Assembly: GCA_001898505.1 (NCBI GenBank)
Contig: MKTZ01000009.1
Span: 681,947 to 745,946 of the forward strand
Length of the DNA: 64,000 bases
Reading direction: 5' to 3'
Source: Sphingobacteriales bacterium 50-39
Lineage (GTDB): Bacteria; Bacteroidota; Bacteroidia; Chitinophagales; Chitinophagaceae
The notes under the pieces are model-generated. The model was not told the DNA's origin. It was given only the letters and a program-made list of their open reading frames with translations, and made no database searches. Made by a program: the position numbers and the translations under genes. Positions 33,001 to 42,634 of the stretch are shown here, one piece after another (position 1 is the stretch's first letter; every line of letters starts with the position of its first letter).

Positions 33001-35361
33001 ATGCTAAAGAACTACTGGAAGATTGCTATTCGTAATATCATGCGAAGCAAAGGGTTCTCCTTTTTGAATATCACCGGTCTGACGCTTGGAATGGCCAGCG
33101 CCACCCTCATCCTGTTATGGATACAGCATGAGACCAGCTTCGACCGATGGCATGCAAAGGACGCCCGTCTGTATGAGCTGATGACCAATCATTTTGCAGA
33201 TGGAAAATTGGGGACTGGCGTCAACACCCCCGAGATCATGCCGCCTGCTATAAAGAAGGACTGTCCCGAAGTGGAGGACGTGATGCGTGTATCATGGAAT
33301 TCCTATTTGCTGTTCAACTACAAGGACAAGGCGCTCAAACTGGACGGAGTGGCAGCGGACACCGGCTTCCTGACAGCATTCAGCTTCCCGTTGCTGAAAG
33401 GAGACGCAAAGACTGCGTTACGGGACCCTTATTCTATTGTCATGACGGAGACCGGAGCGAAGAAGCTGTTCGGCAATGAAGACCCGATAGGCAAAGTGGT
33501 GAAGATGGATAATAAGGAAAATTATAAAGTGTCGGGTGTGTTGAAGGATTTGCCGGACAATACACAGTTCAGGTTCGAGTGGCTGATGTCCTATAATTTT
33601 TTAACGATGAATGGCTATATAGACAGCGACTGGACGGATGTCAACAACAGGGCCTTTGTGCTGCTGAAGCCCAATACCACCGCAACGTCTGTCAATGCAA
33701 GATTGAAGGGGATGATACACCGCTACTCGGGAGGGAAGACGACGACCGACGCATTTATTTATCCCCTGAACCAGGTGCGTCTGTATTCGGAATTCGAGGA
33801 CGGCAAACCCACGGGCGGGCGTATCTCCACTGTACGGGTATTTGGACTGGTGGCCGTGTTGATCCTGCTGGTGGCCTGTATCAATTTTATGAACCTGTCT
33901 ACCGCCAGGAGCGCGCGAAGAGGCAAGGAAGTGGGTATCCGGAAAGTAGTAGGCGCCCGCAGATCTTCACTGATCCTGCAATTCCTTTGTGAGACCCTGC
34001 TCATTGCCGCCATTGCCGGGGTATTGGCTCTTTTTGTCGTGCAATGGAGTCTGCCTGCCTTTGGCAGGCTGACGGATAAGCATCTTGTTTTGGGATATAC
34101 CAACCCCTATTTCTGGGGAGCTGCGCTGATCTTTATCGTTATTACCGGGATCCTTGCCGGAAGCTATCCTGCATTTTTCCTTTCGTCTTTCCGGCCTGCC
34201 GCCGTGCTGAAAGGCAGCTTTGCCAAAATCCATGCGTTGTTGACGCCAAGAAAGGTGCTGGTGGTGGTGCAATTTACATTTGCCGTCGTGCTGATCGTCT
34301 CGTCCTTTATCATTGCCAGGCAGGTGCAATATGCCGAGAGCCGCAAGACAGGATATGATCAGAACAATCTGATCTATGTCAATATGGAGGGAGATATCAA
34401 GCCGCATTATTCCTCTATCGAGGCCGATCTCCTGGCTTCCGGTGCTGTAACGGCTGTGTCCAGGACCCAGGCGCCGCTGACGCAAACCTGGAGCTGGGGT
34501 TCGGGGTTTGATTGGGAAGGCAGGGATCCGAATACACATATTGGGTTTGCAAGATCCGCCACCAGTGGTGGTATCGTCAAGGCTGCAGGTCTGACGCTCG
34601 TCAAAGGCAGGGACATAGATATCGATACCTATCCCACCGACTCGACCGCCTGTCTGGTGAACGAGGCCGCGTTAAAAGTGATGAACCTCAAGGACCCCAT
34701 CGGGCAATGGGTCTTCGACGACCCTACCAAATGGCATATCGTAGGTGTGTTCAAAGACTTTGTTCTTGGCAATCCTTATGAACCCATCAAGCCGTTTATC
34801 ATCAAAGGGCCCAGGCAATATCTGGGGGTCATGCATATCAAGCTCAATGGCGAGCACTCTACCGCGCAGAACCTGGCTACGATGGAAAAGATCTTTAAGA
34901 CCTACAACCCTTCTTACCCTTTCGAGTATCATTTTATCGATGCGGATTATGCGGAGAAGTTCAAAGGGGAGAAGCTGACCGGCACGCTGGCGGGACTTTT
35001 TGCGGGGCTGACCATTCTTATATCCTGTCTGGGGCTTCTTGGGCTGGCGGCATATATGGCGGAGAGCAGGACAAAAGAGATCGGGATACGCAAGGTACTC
35101 GGCGCTTCGGTGACAAGGATATCTTTACTGTTGTCTTCGGGCTTTATACGGCTGGTGGTGATCTCCATCGTGATAGCCGTGCCCATCTCCTGGTACGTGA
35201 TGTATAAGTGGCTGCAGGGATACAGCTATCGGGTGAGCATCGAGTGGTGGTGGTTTGTGATGGCCGGACTCGGAGCTGTGGTGATCGCGCTGGTCGCAGT
35301 GAGCGCACAGAGCATAAGGGCCGCCGTGGCTAATCCTGTGAAGAGCCTCCGCTCGGAATAG
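33001..35361 (+). CDS. Second MacB/FtsX-type ABC transporter permease (orphan)
   Basis: The 786-aa protein is a paralogue of the one at 1578-4004, with the same order of helices and periplasmic domains and matching 'ACINFMNLSTARSARRGKEV' and 'AESRTKEIGIRKVLGAS' coupling motifs. It again lacks a neighbouring ATPase or periplasmic adaptor. The two copies are divergent in sequence outside the motifs. No ECF-like promoter is visible upstream of this one. Confidence 0.87.
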   Translation: MLKNYWKIAIRNIMRSKGFSFLNITGLTLGMASATLILLWIQHETSFDRWHAKDARLYELMTNHFADGKLGTGVNTPEIMPPAIKKDCPEVEDVMRVSWNSYLLFNYKDKALKLDGVAADTGFLTAFSFPLLKGDAKTALRDPYSIVMTETGAKKLFGNEDPIGKVVKMDNKENYKVSGVLKDLPDNTQFRFEWLMSYNFLTMNGYIDSDWTDVNNRAFVLLKPNTTATSVNARLKGMIHRYSGGKTTTDAFIYPLNQVRLYSEFEDGKPTGGRISTVRVFGLVAVLILLVACINFMNLSTARSARRGKEVGIRKVVGARRSSLILQFLCETLLIAAIAGVLALFVVQWSLPAFGRLTDKHLVLGYTNPYFWGAALIFIVITGILAGSYPAFFLSSFRPAAVLKGSFAKIHALLTPRKVLVVVQFTFAVVLIVSSFIIARQVQYAESRKTGYDQNNLIYVNMEGDIKPHYSSIEADLLASGAVTAVSRTQAPLTQTWSWGSGFDWEGRDPNTHIGFARSATSGGIVKAAGLTLVKGRDIDIDTYPTDSTACLVNEAALKVMNLKDPIGQWVFDDPTKWHIVGVFKDFVLGNPYEPIKPFIIKGPRQYLGVMHIKLNGEHSTAQNLATMEKIFKTYNPSYPFEYHFIDADYAEKFKGEKLTGTLAGLFAGLTILISCLGLLGLAAYMAESRTKEIGIRKVLGASVTRISLLLSSGFIRLVVISIVIAVPISWYVMYKWLQGYSYRVSIEWWWFVMAGLGAVVIALVAVSAQSIRAAVANPVKSLRSE

Positions 35362-35379
35362 CTATGGCTGGCGAAGATG

Positions 35380-36147
35380 CTAAGGAGCCGTCAGCATACC
35401 ACTGGCGGTGGTTGTATACGGCGAGCCTCCCAGGCTGCCTGAAAAGGAGATATTGCAGAACGTGACGCTCACTTTTCCGCCGACATGGGATACATACACT
35501 TTCCCGGATCCGGCCTGGAAATAGATGCTTTGGTAGGTGGAGTTGATGAATACCGTATACAGGTCGTTCTGATCAAAAGCCATCGAAGAGCTGATATTAT
35601 AGGCGCCATCCTCCGGCTCCCTGCTGTTCCAGTAAGGATTGAAGTAAATATTAAAATCCGGGTAGCCATAAGATGTGTTGGCGCTAAGGTCCTTTCGGTT
35701 CCAGCTTGGGTCCAGCCCCCAGTTGCAGGATCCAAAGCTAATGTTTGGTATCGCCGAAAAGGAGACTGTATTGTTGGATGGGGTGCAGGGCGCCGCGACG
35801 GCTTTGTTGGTTACGGAAATATAAACAGAATCGAAGTGACTGGCACAGTCCGGGTAGCTGACAGAAAGATAGTACCAGCCCTCATCATATTTGGTGCATG
35901 AGGGTATAAATACGCCGTCGGTATTGGATATATCATTCAGGGAATTGGTAGTATTCCAGCGATAAAGGGCCAGCGGAGTAATATTGGTGCCTAGCTGGAT
36001 GGTATCGCCGACGACATAAGCTTTTTTGGCGCCGGTGATCTTCACCAGAGGTATCTGAGCACAGTTATCGGTAGATTGGGACTTCTTGCATCCCCCGGAT
36101 AGGGTAATTATGAGCAAGGCCAGCGATAGGGATAAGTGTTGATTCAT
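35380..36147 (-). CDS. Unrecognised lipoprotein with an Ig/PKD-like domain
   Basis: The 255-aa protein has lipobox 'LSGGC' (Cys20). Residues about 35-115 look like an Ig- or PKD-like beta-sandwich ('VVGDTIQLGTNITPLALYRWN', seen in parts, and 'DEGWYYLSVSYPDC'). The second half (about 120-255) is a Tyr/Ser/Asn-rich beta domain that I do not recognise. It is probably a surface or periplasmic binding protein. It converges with the permease gene (18-bp gap) and is divergent from the acylase gene. Confidence 0.6.
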   Translation of the reverse strand: MNQHLSLSLALLIITLSGGCKKSQSTDNCAQIPLVKITGAKKAYVVGDTIQLGTNITPLALYRWNTTNSLNDISNTDGVFIPSCTKYDEGWYYLSVSYPDCASHFDSVYISVTNKAVAAPCTPSNNTVSFSAIPNISFGSCNWGLDPSWNRKDLSANTSYGYPDFNIYFNPYWNSREPEDGAYNISSSMAFDQNDLYTVFINSTYQSIYFQAGSGKVYVSHVGGKVSVTFCNISFSGSLGGSPYTTTASGMLTAP

Positions 36148-36235
36148 GGTCAGGGAGTATTGATGCAGCTTAAACGTAGAAAGATATACTTTATTGAATT
36201 GACGGTCGCTTTATTATTATGAACTATATTAGGGC

Positions 36236-38536
36236 ATGAGAAAACCGCCCAGAACGGACCGGAGGTTCGTTGTCCTACGGACAGACATTAGATTGATCTG
36301 GACGTTATTGATGATATTGACTGCCTGGCCGGCTCATGCACAAAACTTTTCCGCCGGAGAGATTCGACACTATGAGTCCGAGGCCCGCGCGGTACAGATC
36401 ATACGCGACAAATGGGGTATCCCGCATATTTATGGCAAGACCGACGCCGCCTGTGTATTTGGGCTGATGTACACCCAGTGCGAGGAGGACTTTAGCCGCG
36501 TGGAGAAAAACTTTTTGGAGATGCTGGGACGGCAGGCGGAGGCATATGGCGAGAGCTATTTATCCACCGACATTATGATGCGCCTGATCTATGACAGCGC
36601 GCAGGCCATCACAGACTATAAGAACTGTCCCGCCTGGATGCACAAATTGCTGGATGCTTTTGCGGATGGTATCAATTTTTATCTCTATAAACATCCTTCC
36701 GTCAAACCCCTCGTGCTGCAACATTGGGAACCCTGGTATGCATTGATGTTCACCGATGGCAGCGTGTCGGCGACCAGCACCGGCGGGGTACGCCCGGCGG
36801 CGATATGGGATTTTTATACAAAGAATAAAGAGCTGTCTGTATCGGAGCCCCGAAAGGTTACGCATGTGTCGGCCGTTGAAAGGATGATTTTGGAGGATAG
36901 GGGGATACCGGACCCAGACCATGGCTCCAATGGATTTGCCATCGCTCCATCCCGAAGCGCGTCGGGCAATGCGCTCCTGTATATCAACCCCCATGTGCCC
37001 TATTATTTCCGGATGGAAGTGCAGATGGTGAGCGGGGAAGGACTGAATGTATATGGCGCCGTCACCTGGGGGCAGTTCTTTGTGTACCAGGGTTTCAATG
37101 CACATTGTGGCTGGATGCATACTTCAAGCTACGCAGATGTAGCCGACCTCTATGCAGAGAAGGTCAGCAGGAAAGATGGAGGCTGGGTCTATGAATATGA
37201 AGGACAGGCACGCCCCGTTCATATCAAACCTTTTACGCTCTGGTATAAAAAAGATGATCAATGGCTGTCGCATACGATCAAAGGATTGTATACCCACCAC
37301 GGCCCTGTCATAACCAGCGAGAAAGGATCATGGCTCAGCCTGAAGGAATACAATCGGAGCCTGGATGCCCTGCTGGAAGCCTGGCTGATCACCAAGGCCC
37401 GCAACTTTGGCGAATATCGTCAGGCGATGAAGCTGCGCGCCAACACTACCAACAACACCGTGTATGCAGATGACAAAGGGAATATCGCCTACTGGCATGG
37501 TAACTTTATGCCTCGGCGAGACAGCTCCTATGATTGGTCGCAGCCCGTGGATGGTAGCATTGCCGCTACGGAATGGAAGGGACTTCACGAGCCGGACGAG
37601 ATCGTGCATGTCTACAATCCCGCTACCGGCTGGATACAAAATTGTAATTCCACACCTTACAGCCTGTCCGGCAGCAGCAGCCCCCGCCGCGAGGACTATC
37701 CTTACTATATGGCGCCCGATGGAGAGAATTTCCGGGCGCTGAATGCAGTGAGACTGCTGGAAAATACGAGGTCTGTGACGCTTGATAGCCTTATTACCAA
37801 AGGGTATGATACCTATCTGACAGCCTTTGACCGGCTGTTGCCTGCACTGTTCGAGGCGTACGGGGCCGCTGACCCGGCCGCCAGGGAGACTGCGGTTGAC
37901 CCGAACGCTTTACAGGAAGCTATCGACACTTTAAGACGCTGGAACAGACGAAGCGCCGAACACTCCATCGCTACCACTCTTGCCATCGAATGGGGTACCC
38001 GAATGACCCAATATGCACCCAAGCCGGTGAGGCCGGAGGATGGCTCTTGCCAGGTGGATAATCTCATGGCGGAGATCAGGAATACCACGCCGGAACAGCG
38101 GCTACATGAGCTGACGAATGTCCTCACCGACCTGCAACGGCGGTTTGGCAGCTGGAAGGTGGAATGGGGGAATGTGTGCCGCTATCAACGTCTCACTGGC
38201 AAGATACAGGAGACCTATGATGACAGGCTTCCCAGCCTGCCCGTAGGGCTGGTCCCATCCGCCTTTGGCGCGTTGCCGTCGGTGGTGAGCCGCTATATGG
38301 AAAATACCAAAATGAGATACGCGTATTCCGGCAATAGCTTTATCGCCGCCGTGGAATTTGGTAAAAAGCTGCATGCCCGCAGCATCGTCACAGGGGGAGA
38401 AAGCAGCAATCCTGCGTCCCCGCATTTTTCCGACCAGATAGACGGCTATCTCCATGGACAGTTTAAGGAAGTCCTCTTCTATAAAGAGGATGTGATGAAA
38501 AATATGGAGAAAAGCTATCGGCCAGGCGAAGAATAA
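36236..38536 (+). CDS. Penicillin-acylase-family (Ntn-hydrolase) acylase
   Basis: The 766-aa protein has a signal or anchor helix (about 20-36). The N-terminal part reads 'IIRDKWGIPHIYGKTDAACV', and the autoproteolytic site is at Gly230-Ser231 in 'DHGSNGFAIAP', where Ser231 becomes the N-terminal nucleophile of the beta subunit. The family hydrolyses amides such as beta-lactam side chains, N-acyl-homoserine lactones or cyclic lipopeptides. Its actual amide substrate is unknown, and quorum-signal degradation is one possibility. It has a long alpha-subunit segment (about 195 residues after the leader), as in AHL and cephalosporin acylase types. Confidence 0.87.
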   Translation: MRKPPRTDRRFVVLRTDIRLIWTLLMILTAWPAHAQNFSAGEIRHYESEARAVQIIRDKWGIPHIYGKTDAACVFGLMYTQCEEDFSRVEKNFLEMLGRQAEAYGESYLSTDIMMRLIYDSAQAITDYKNCPAWMHKLLDAFADGINFYLYKHPSVKPLVLQHWEPWYALMFTDGSVSATSTGGVRPAAIWDFYTKNKELSVSEPRKVTHVSAVERMILEDRGIPDPDHGSNGFAIAPSRSASGNALLYINPHVPYYFRMEVQMVSGEGLNVYGAVTWGQFFVYQGFNAHCGWMHTSSYADVADLYAEKVSRKDGGWVYEYEGQARPVHIKPFTLWYKKDDQWLSHTIKGLYTHHGPVITSEKGSWLSLKEYNRSLDALLEAWLITKARNFGEYRQAMKLRANTTNNTVYADDKGNIAYWHGNFMPRRDSSYDWSQPVDGSIAATEWKGLHEPDEIVHVYNPATGWIQNCNSTPYSLSGSSSPRREDYPYYMAPDGENFRALNAVRLLENTRSVTLDSLITKGYDTYLTAFDRLLPALFEAYGAADPAARETAVDPNALQEAIDTLRRWNRRSAEHSIATTLAIEWGTRMTQYAPKPVRPEDGSCQVDNLMAEIRNTTPEQRLHELTNVLTDLQRRFGSWKVEWGNVCRYQRLTGKIQETYDDRLPSLPVGLVPSAFGALPSVVSRYMENTKMRYAYSGNSFIAAVEFGKKLHARSIVTGGESSNPASPHFSDQIDGYLHGQFKEVLFYKEDVMKNMEKSYRPGEE

Positions 38537-38636
38537 TCTTGTATGATGGCCTGTTTTTTTGTAATTTAGAAGTCCTCCCCCTGACCTCCCCCAAGACCCT
38601 TCGCCCGGACATCCCATAACCATTAAAAATTATGTT

Positions 38637-40253
38637 ATGAACAACAAGACCCTTGTGGTATTGAAAGGCAGCGCCCGTCAGGTCAGGCCGGGCGCAAAAG
38701 TGCTTGGAGCAGCCGGACCGGATGAATGGATCGAGGTCACGCTAAAGCTCAGGCGCAAGAAACCATTGCCGGATCTGTCGGGGCGACCGGGACAAAGGAT
38801 CTCGCGGGCTGAGTTGGAAGCGAATTATGGGACTGCACCCGCCGATGTGGAAAAAGTACGCACCGTGCTCACCAGCCTGGGGATGACCATCATACAGGAA
38901 GATCCTGCCAGCGCCAGCATGAAGGCCGGCGGCCCTGCCAACATCGTGGAGAATACATTTGGTATAAAGCTGCTGCATTATTCGCATGACGGAGAGAGCT
39001 ACCGGGGGCGCCGCGGCAACCTTCAAATTCCTGCGGAACTCGATGGCATCATCACCGGAGTATTTGGGTTGGATACACGCCGGATGGTAAAGAGAAGGCC
39101 ACTGCGTAAAAGAAGTAAATCACTGGAACTTGCGAGGAGGAAAGCTGCTGCGCGCAGCTGGTTTTTTCCGGCAGAGCTTGCGACAATCTATAATTTTCCG
39201 GATGGGGATGGTAGCGGGCAGACGGTGGGGATACTGGAGTTTGGGGGTGGGTACTTCCAGGATGATCTGGCTACTTTCTCTCAGAATGCCAATATACAAA
39301 TGCCAACTGTCAAGGCAGTCAGCGTCAACAATACTCCCACTGATCAACGGGACGGGGCGGAAGGAGAGGTCATGCTGGATGTGGAAGTGGTAGGCGGGGT
39401 ATGCCCTAAGGCCACTATTGTCGTATATTTTTCCACTTTTGATGAGAATGGATGGGTCAGCGCGCTGGATACGGCCGTACATGATGCGGAAAACCCTTTG
39501 TCCGTCCTCTCCGTCAGCTGGGGTTATGCCGAGGATGCGCAAGGCGCCTGGTCGGATGGTGCAATCGATGCCATTAACGATACATTAAAAGCTGCAGCCC
39601 TGCTGGGTGTCACCGTATGCGTGGCCGCCGGTGACGACGGATCGGATGATCAGGTAGGGGACGGGCATGCACACGTGGATTTCCCTTCCTCCAGTCCTTA
39701 TGTACTGGCTGTGGGTGGAACTACGCTTCAGAAAAGTAAGAGTGGCAAATTGACGGAAGTTGCCTGGAAGGATGGAGATGGTCTTCGTCAGGATAATGGG
39801 GGTAGCACAGGTGGCGGGGTAAGCGTTCATTTCTCCAGGCCCGACTGGCAGACGGTGTCCGTACAGTCCGTGAATCCCGGTGCTATCGATGGGCGAGTGA
39901 TACCGGATGTAGCCGCGGATGCCAGCGCCAATACGGGTTATTGGACGGTGGTAGATGGGCAGGGCGGGGCCAGCGGTGGTACCAGCGCATCGGCTCCTTT
40001 GTGGGCGGCGCTGATCGCAAGGATCAACGCCAGCCTGGGCACTGGCAAGCAGGTGGGATATCTGACACCCCTGCTATACCAGGGGAATGATAACGGAGGC
40101 CTGGGTGCTTCGGGCTGTAAAGATATCACCAGCGGTGATAATGATACTGCCAGTGTTGGCGGATATTCCGCGGGGCCCGGCTATGATGCGGTGACGGGAT
40201 GGGGATCGCCTGATGGGGCCAAACTGCTGGCGGGATTGAAGGGCGTGTTGTAA
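38637..40253 (+). CDS. S53-family serine-carboxyl peptidase (sedolisin/kumamolisin-like)
   Basis: The 538-aa protein has a pro-kumamolisin activation domain (about 20-155), a basic linker (KRRPLRKRSKS) and an S53 catalytic domain. The Glu and Asp pair lies in 'GAEGEVMLDVEVVGG', an Asp in 'VAAGDDGSDD', the Ser near residue 450 in GGTSASAP, and a calcium site in 'CKDITSGDN...GYDAVTGWGSP'. These enzymes work at acidic pH. No cleavable signal peptide is seen at the N-terminus, so export, if any, must use an unusual route. It stands between convergent genes. Confidence 0.9.
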   Translation: MNNKTLVVLKGSARQVRPGAKVLGAAGPDEWIEVTLKLRRKKPLPDLSGRPGQRISRAELEANYGTAPADVEKVRTVLTSLGMTIIQEDPASASMKAGGPANIVENTFGIKLLHYSHDGESYRGRRGNLQIPAELDGIITGVFGLDTRRMVKRRPLRKRSKSLELARRKAAARSWFFPAELATIYNFPDGDGSGQTVGILEFGGGYFQDDLATFSQNANIQMPTVKAVSVNNTPTDQRDGAEGEVMLDVEVVGGVCPKATIVVYFSTFDENGWVSALDTAVHDAENPLSVLSVSWGYAEDAQGAWSDGAIDAINDTLKAAALLGVTVCVAAGDDGSDDQVGDGHAHVDFPSSSPYVLAVGGTTLQKSKSGKLTEVAWKDGDGLRQDNGGSTGGGVSVHFSRPDWQTVSVQSVNPGAIDGRVIPDVAADASANTGYWTVVDGQGGASGGTSASAPLWAALIARINASLGTGKQVGYLTPLLYQGNDNGGLGASGCKDITSGDNDTASVGGYSAGPGYDAVTGWGSPDGAKLLAGLKGVL

Positions 40254-40254
40254 C

Positions 40255-40274
40255 CCAGTTGAGGGACTGGTTTT
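40255..40274. terminator. Weak convergent terminator
   Basis: A 5-bp stem CCAGT / ACTGG with a 6-nt loop is followed by TTTT, between the convergent S53 peptidase and GH13 genes. Confidence 0.35.
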
Positions 40275-41979
40275 ATGGCAATGCATAAATGACCGCTTCA
40301 TAAGGCCGTAAGACATTACCTCCCGGCCCTGTGCCGTAATTATCCAGCAGCATCGTCGCTTTCCCGAGCGCGATGTCCGTATGGACCGTAGACGCCTGGG
40401 CGGTAAAGTTCAGGAGTATAAGCATTTTTTTACCTTCCAGCGTCCGGGTATAGGCATAAACATACGGATTATCTTTATCCAGCAGTCGATAGCTGCCATA
40501 TACCAGCACCGGGTTATTCTTTCTTAGCTGGACCAGCTGTCTGAAGAAATTCAGACAGCTGTTGGGCTCCTTTTCCTGGATGGCGGCATTGATCGTGGTA
40601 TAATTGGGGTTGACTTTTACCCAGGGCGTTCCTGTTGTAAAGCCTGCCTGGCCACCGGCATCCCATTGGAAAGGCGTTCTTCCATTGTCACGGGCGCTGA
40701 ACTGCGCGGTCTTTATGAATTGCTCCAGGCTGTCTCCCGAAGTTTTCTTATGCCTGTATTCATTCAAGGTCTGTACATCCCTATAATCTTCTATTTTACT
40801 GAAACCCGCATTGGTCATACCCAGTTCATCCCCATTGTAGTAATAGGGGGTGCCGCGCATGGTGAGGATGAATGTCGAAAGCATTTTTGAAGACAGCGCT
40901 CTATAAGGAGGCTTGTCATTGCCAAATCTGCTCACCATCCTGGCCTGGTCATGGTTGGCGAGGAAGATGGATAACCAGCCATCCTGAGCAAAAGCGCTGT
41001 CCCAGCGGCTGAACACTTCCTTTAGATGCAGAACGCTGTAGCCATTGGCTTTTGGAATATCCACCCCGTCAAAAGCATAGGCCATGTTCAGCTCTTTTCT
41101 ACCCGCGTCTACCAGGTTATGGGCGTCCTCGAAATTATTGCCTGCCCCTTCCGCGACGCTCATGACATCATACCTGCTGAGGACTTCCTTATTCATCTCC
41201 TGGAGATAACCATGCAAGTTCCCCTGCATGGCATAATACCGGGTAAAATTCTTTTCAAAACCTGTTGGAAAGGCGGGGAAGGTGGTGTCCTTTGCGACGA
41301 ATTGAAAGGCGTCCAGCCTGAACCCGTCGATGCCTTTGTCGGCCCAGAACCGCATGATGTCATATACTTCCCGGCGCACCTGCGGGTTCTCCCAGTTGAG
41401 GTCAGGCTGTTTCCGGGAAAAATAATGCAGGTAGTAGGCATCCGTCAACGAGTCATAGCACCAGGCATCGTGATTCACATCGAACAGGCTGTATCTGTAC
41501 GGGGGCTTGCCATTCCCGGCATTCCACCAATGATAATAATTGCGATAGGGACTGCTCCTCGAACTGCGGCTTTGCCGGAACCATTCATGTTCGTCACTGC
41601 TGTGATTGACCACCAGGTCCATGATCAGCCGGATATCCCTGGCATGCAGACCTTTTAACAGTTGGTCAAAATCTTCCATTGTGCCAAAGTCCTTCATGAT
41701 ATTGCGATAATCGCTGACATCATAGCCATTATCATCATTGGGTGAGCTGTAGATGGGGTTGAGCCAGACGGCAGTGACCCCAAGACTTTTAATATAGTCG
41801 AGCTTCGAGATAATTCCTTTGAGATCACCGATGCCATCGCCGTCGCTGTCCTTAAAGCTGCGTGGGTAGATCTGGTAGACGATGGCTTCTTTCCACCATT
41901 TACGGTCAGCGTTTGCCGGCTGTGCATGCGTAAGCGAGCCCGGAAGAGACAGGAGAAGTAACATGGCAGCAATCCTCAT
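40273..41979 (-). CDS. Secreted GH13 alpha-glucosidase/oligo-1,6-glucosidase-like enzyme
   Basis: The ATG at 41979 (MRIAAMLLLLSLPGSLTHAQ) is chosen because it gives a signal peptide; the longer frame overlaps the upstream gene. The 568-aa protein has the four GH13 regions: 'DLVVNHSS', 'GFRLDAFQF' with nucleophile Asp223, Glu277 in 'MSVAEGAG' and Asp344 in 'FLANHDQAR'. The 'IYQIYPRSFKDSDGDGIGDL' start is typical of oligo-1,6-glucosidases and related enzymes, though the exact linkage cannot be read from sequence. It begins 4 bp after the isochorismatase-type gene, so the two are co-transcribed. Confidence 0.9.
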   Translation of the reverse strand: MRIAAMLLLLSLPGSLTHAQPANADRKWWKEAIVYQIYPRSFKDSDGDGIGDLKGIISKLDYIKSLGVTAVWLNPIYSSPNDDNGYDVSDYRNIMKDFGTMEDFDQLLKGLHARDIRLIMDLVVNHSSDEHEWFRQSRSSRSSPYRNYYHWWNAGNGKPPYRYSLFDVNHDAWCYDSLTDAYYLHYFSRKQPDLNWENPQVRREVYDIMRFWADKGIDGFRLDAFQFVAKDTTFPAFPTGFEKNFTRYYAMQGNLHGYLQEMNKEVLSRYDVMSVAEGAGNNFEDAHNLVDAGRKELNMAYAFDGVDIPKANGYSVLHLKEVFSRWDSAFAQDGWLSIFLANHDQARMVSRFGNDKPPYRALSSKMLSTFILTMRGTPYYYNGDELGMTNAGFSKIEDYRDVQTLNEYRHKKTSGDSLEQFIKTAQFSARDNGRTPFQWDAGGQAGFTTGTPWVKVNPNYTTINAAIQEKEPNSCLNFFRQLVQLRKNNPVLVYGSYRLLDKDNPYVYAYTRTLEGKKMLILLNFTAQASTVHTDIALGKATMLLDNYGTGPGGNVLRPYEAVIYALP

Positions 41980-41983
41980 ACGT

Positions 41984-42604
41984 TTATGTTTTAAGAAATG
42001 AACCGTTTGATTGAAGCGCTCTGACCATAAATGGAGCTGTAGCGGATCTTGCCCAATCTCTTTGTAATTCACAGGCCAGTTGAGAGACGGAAGCAAGTTG
42101 TGCGCCTGCCTGTTCTACCCTGCGGAGCGCCACTTCATGCGCTGTCAATGAGGTGCCTCCTACAGCGTCTACGATCGGATAAACCTGGAACCCTTCTCTC
42201 AAGGCATCCAAAGTTGGAAAGGTCAAACAAGCTTCCGTCCAAAGGGCTGCCATTAAGAGCTTTTTTCTCCCTGTAGCCTTTACTGCCTCATTAAAATCTT
42301 TGTCTTCCCAGGCGTTGATCGATGTCCTGTCATAAGAAGGGATGCCCTTCAGCACTTCCAGGATAGGGGATATGGTTTCTGCATTTTTGCCGGTTTTTAC
42401 GTTCACCGTGCTTAATACGATCGGCAGTTTGTAATCTACTGCCAATTGGCAGACGGTTACAATATTGGATATCAATTCGCTTCTGATCATGGAATTGATA
42501 GAATTAACCTGCACCGGCTGATAGTCGATTATAATGAATGCCGAATTCTCCGGTGAGATCAAAGCGTCCTGCTTTGCATCTCTGGCTGGTGAGTAGCTGC
42601 TCAT
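41984..42604 (-). CDS. Isochorismatase-family cysteine hydrolase
   Basis: The 206-aa protein has catalytic Asp27 in 'FIIIDYQP', a Lys expected near 92-115, and nucleophile Cys126 in 'LWTEACLTFP'. No signal peptide is seen, so it should be cytoplasmic, whereas its neighbours are exported. The family includes nicotinamidase and N-carbamoyl or maleamate amidases; the reaction here is unknown. It lies 30 bp downstream of the amidohydrolase and 4 bp upstream of the GH13 gene. Confidence 0.87.
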   Translation of the reverse strand: MSSYSPARDAKQDALISPENSAFIIIDYQPVQVNSINSMIRSELISNIVTVCQLAVDYKLPIVLSTVNVKTGKNAETISPILEVLKGIPSYDRTSINAWEDKDFNEAVKATGRKKLLMAALWTEACLTFPTLDALREGFQVYPIVDAVGGTSLTAHEVALRRVEQAGAQLASVSQLACELQRDWARSATAPFMVRALQSNGSFLKT

Positions 42605-42634
42605 TTTTTCAGAATTTAGTTTATAAATAATGCT

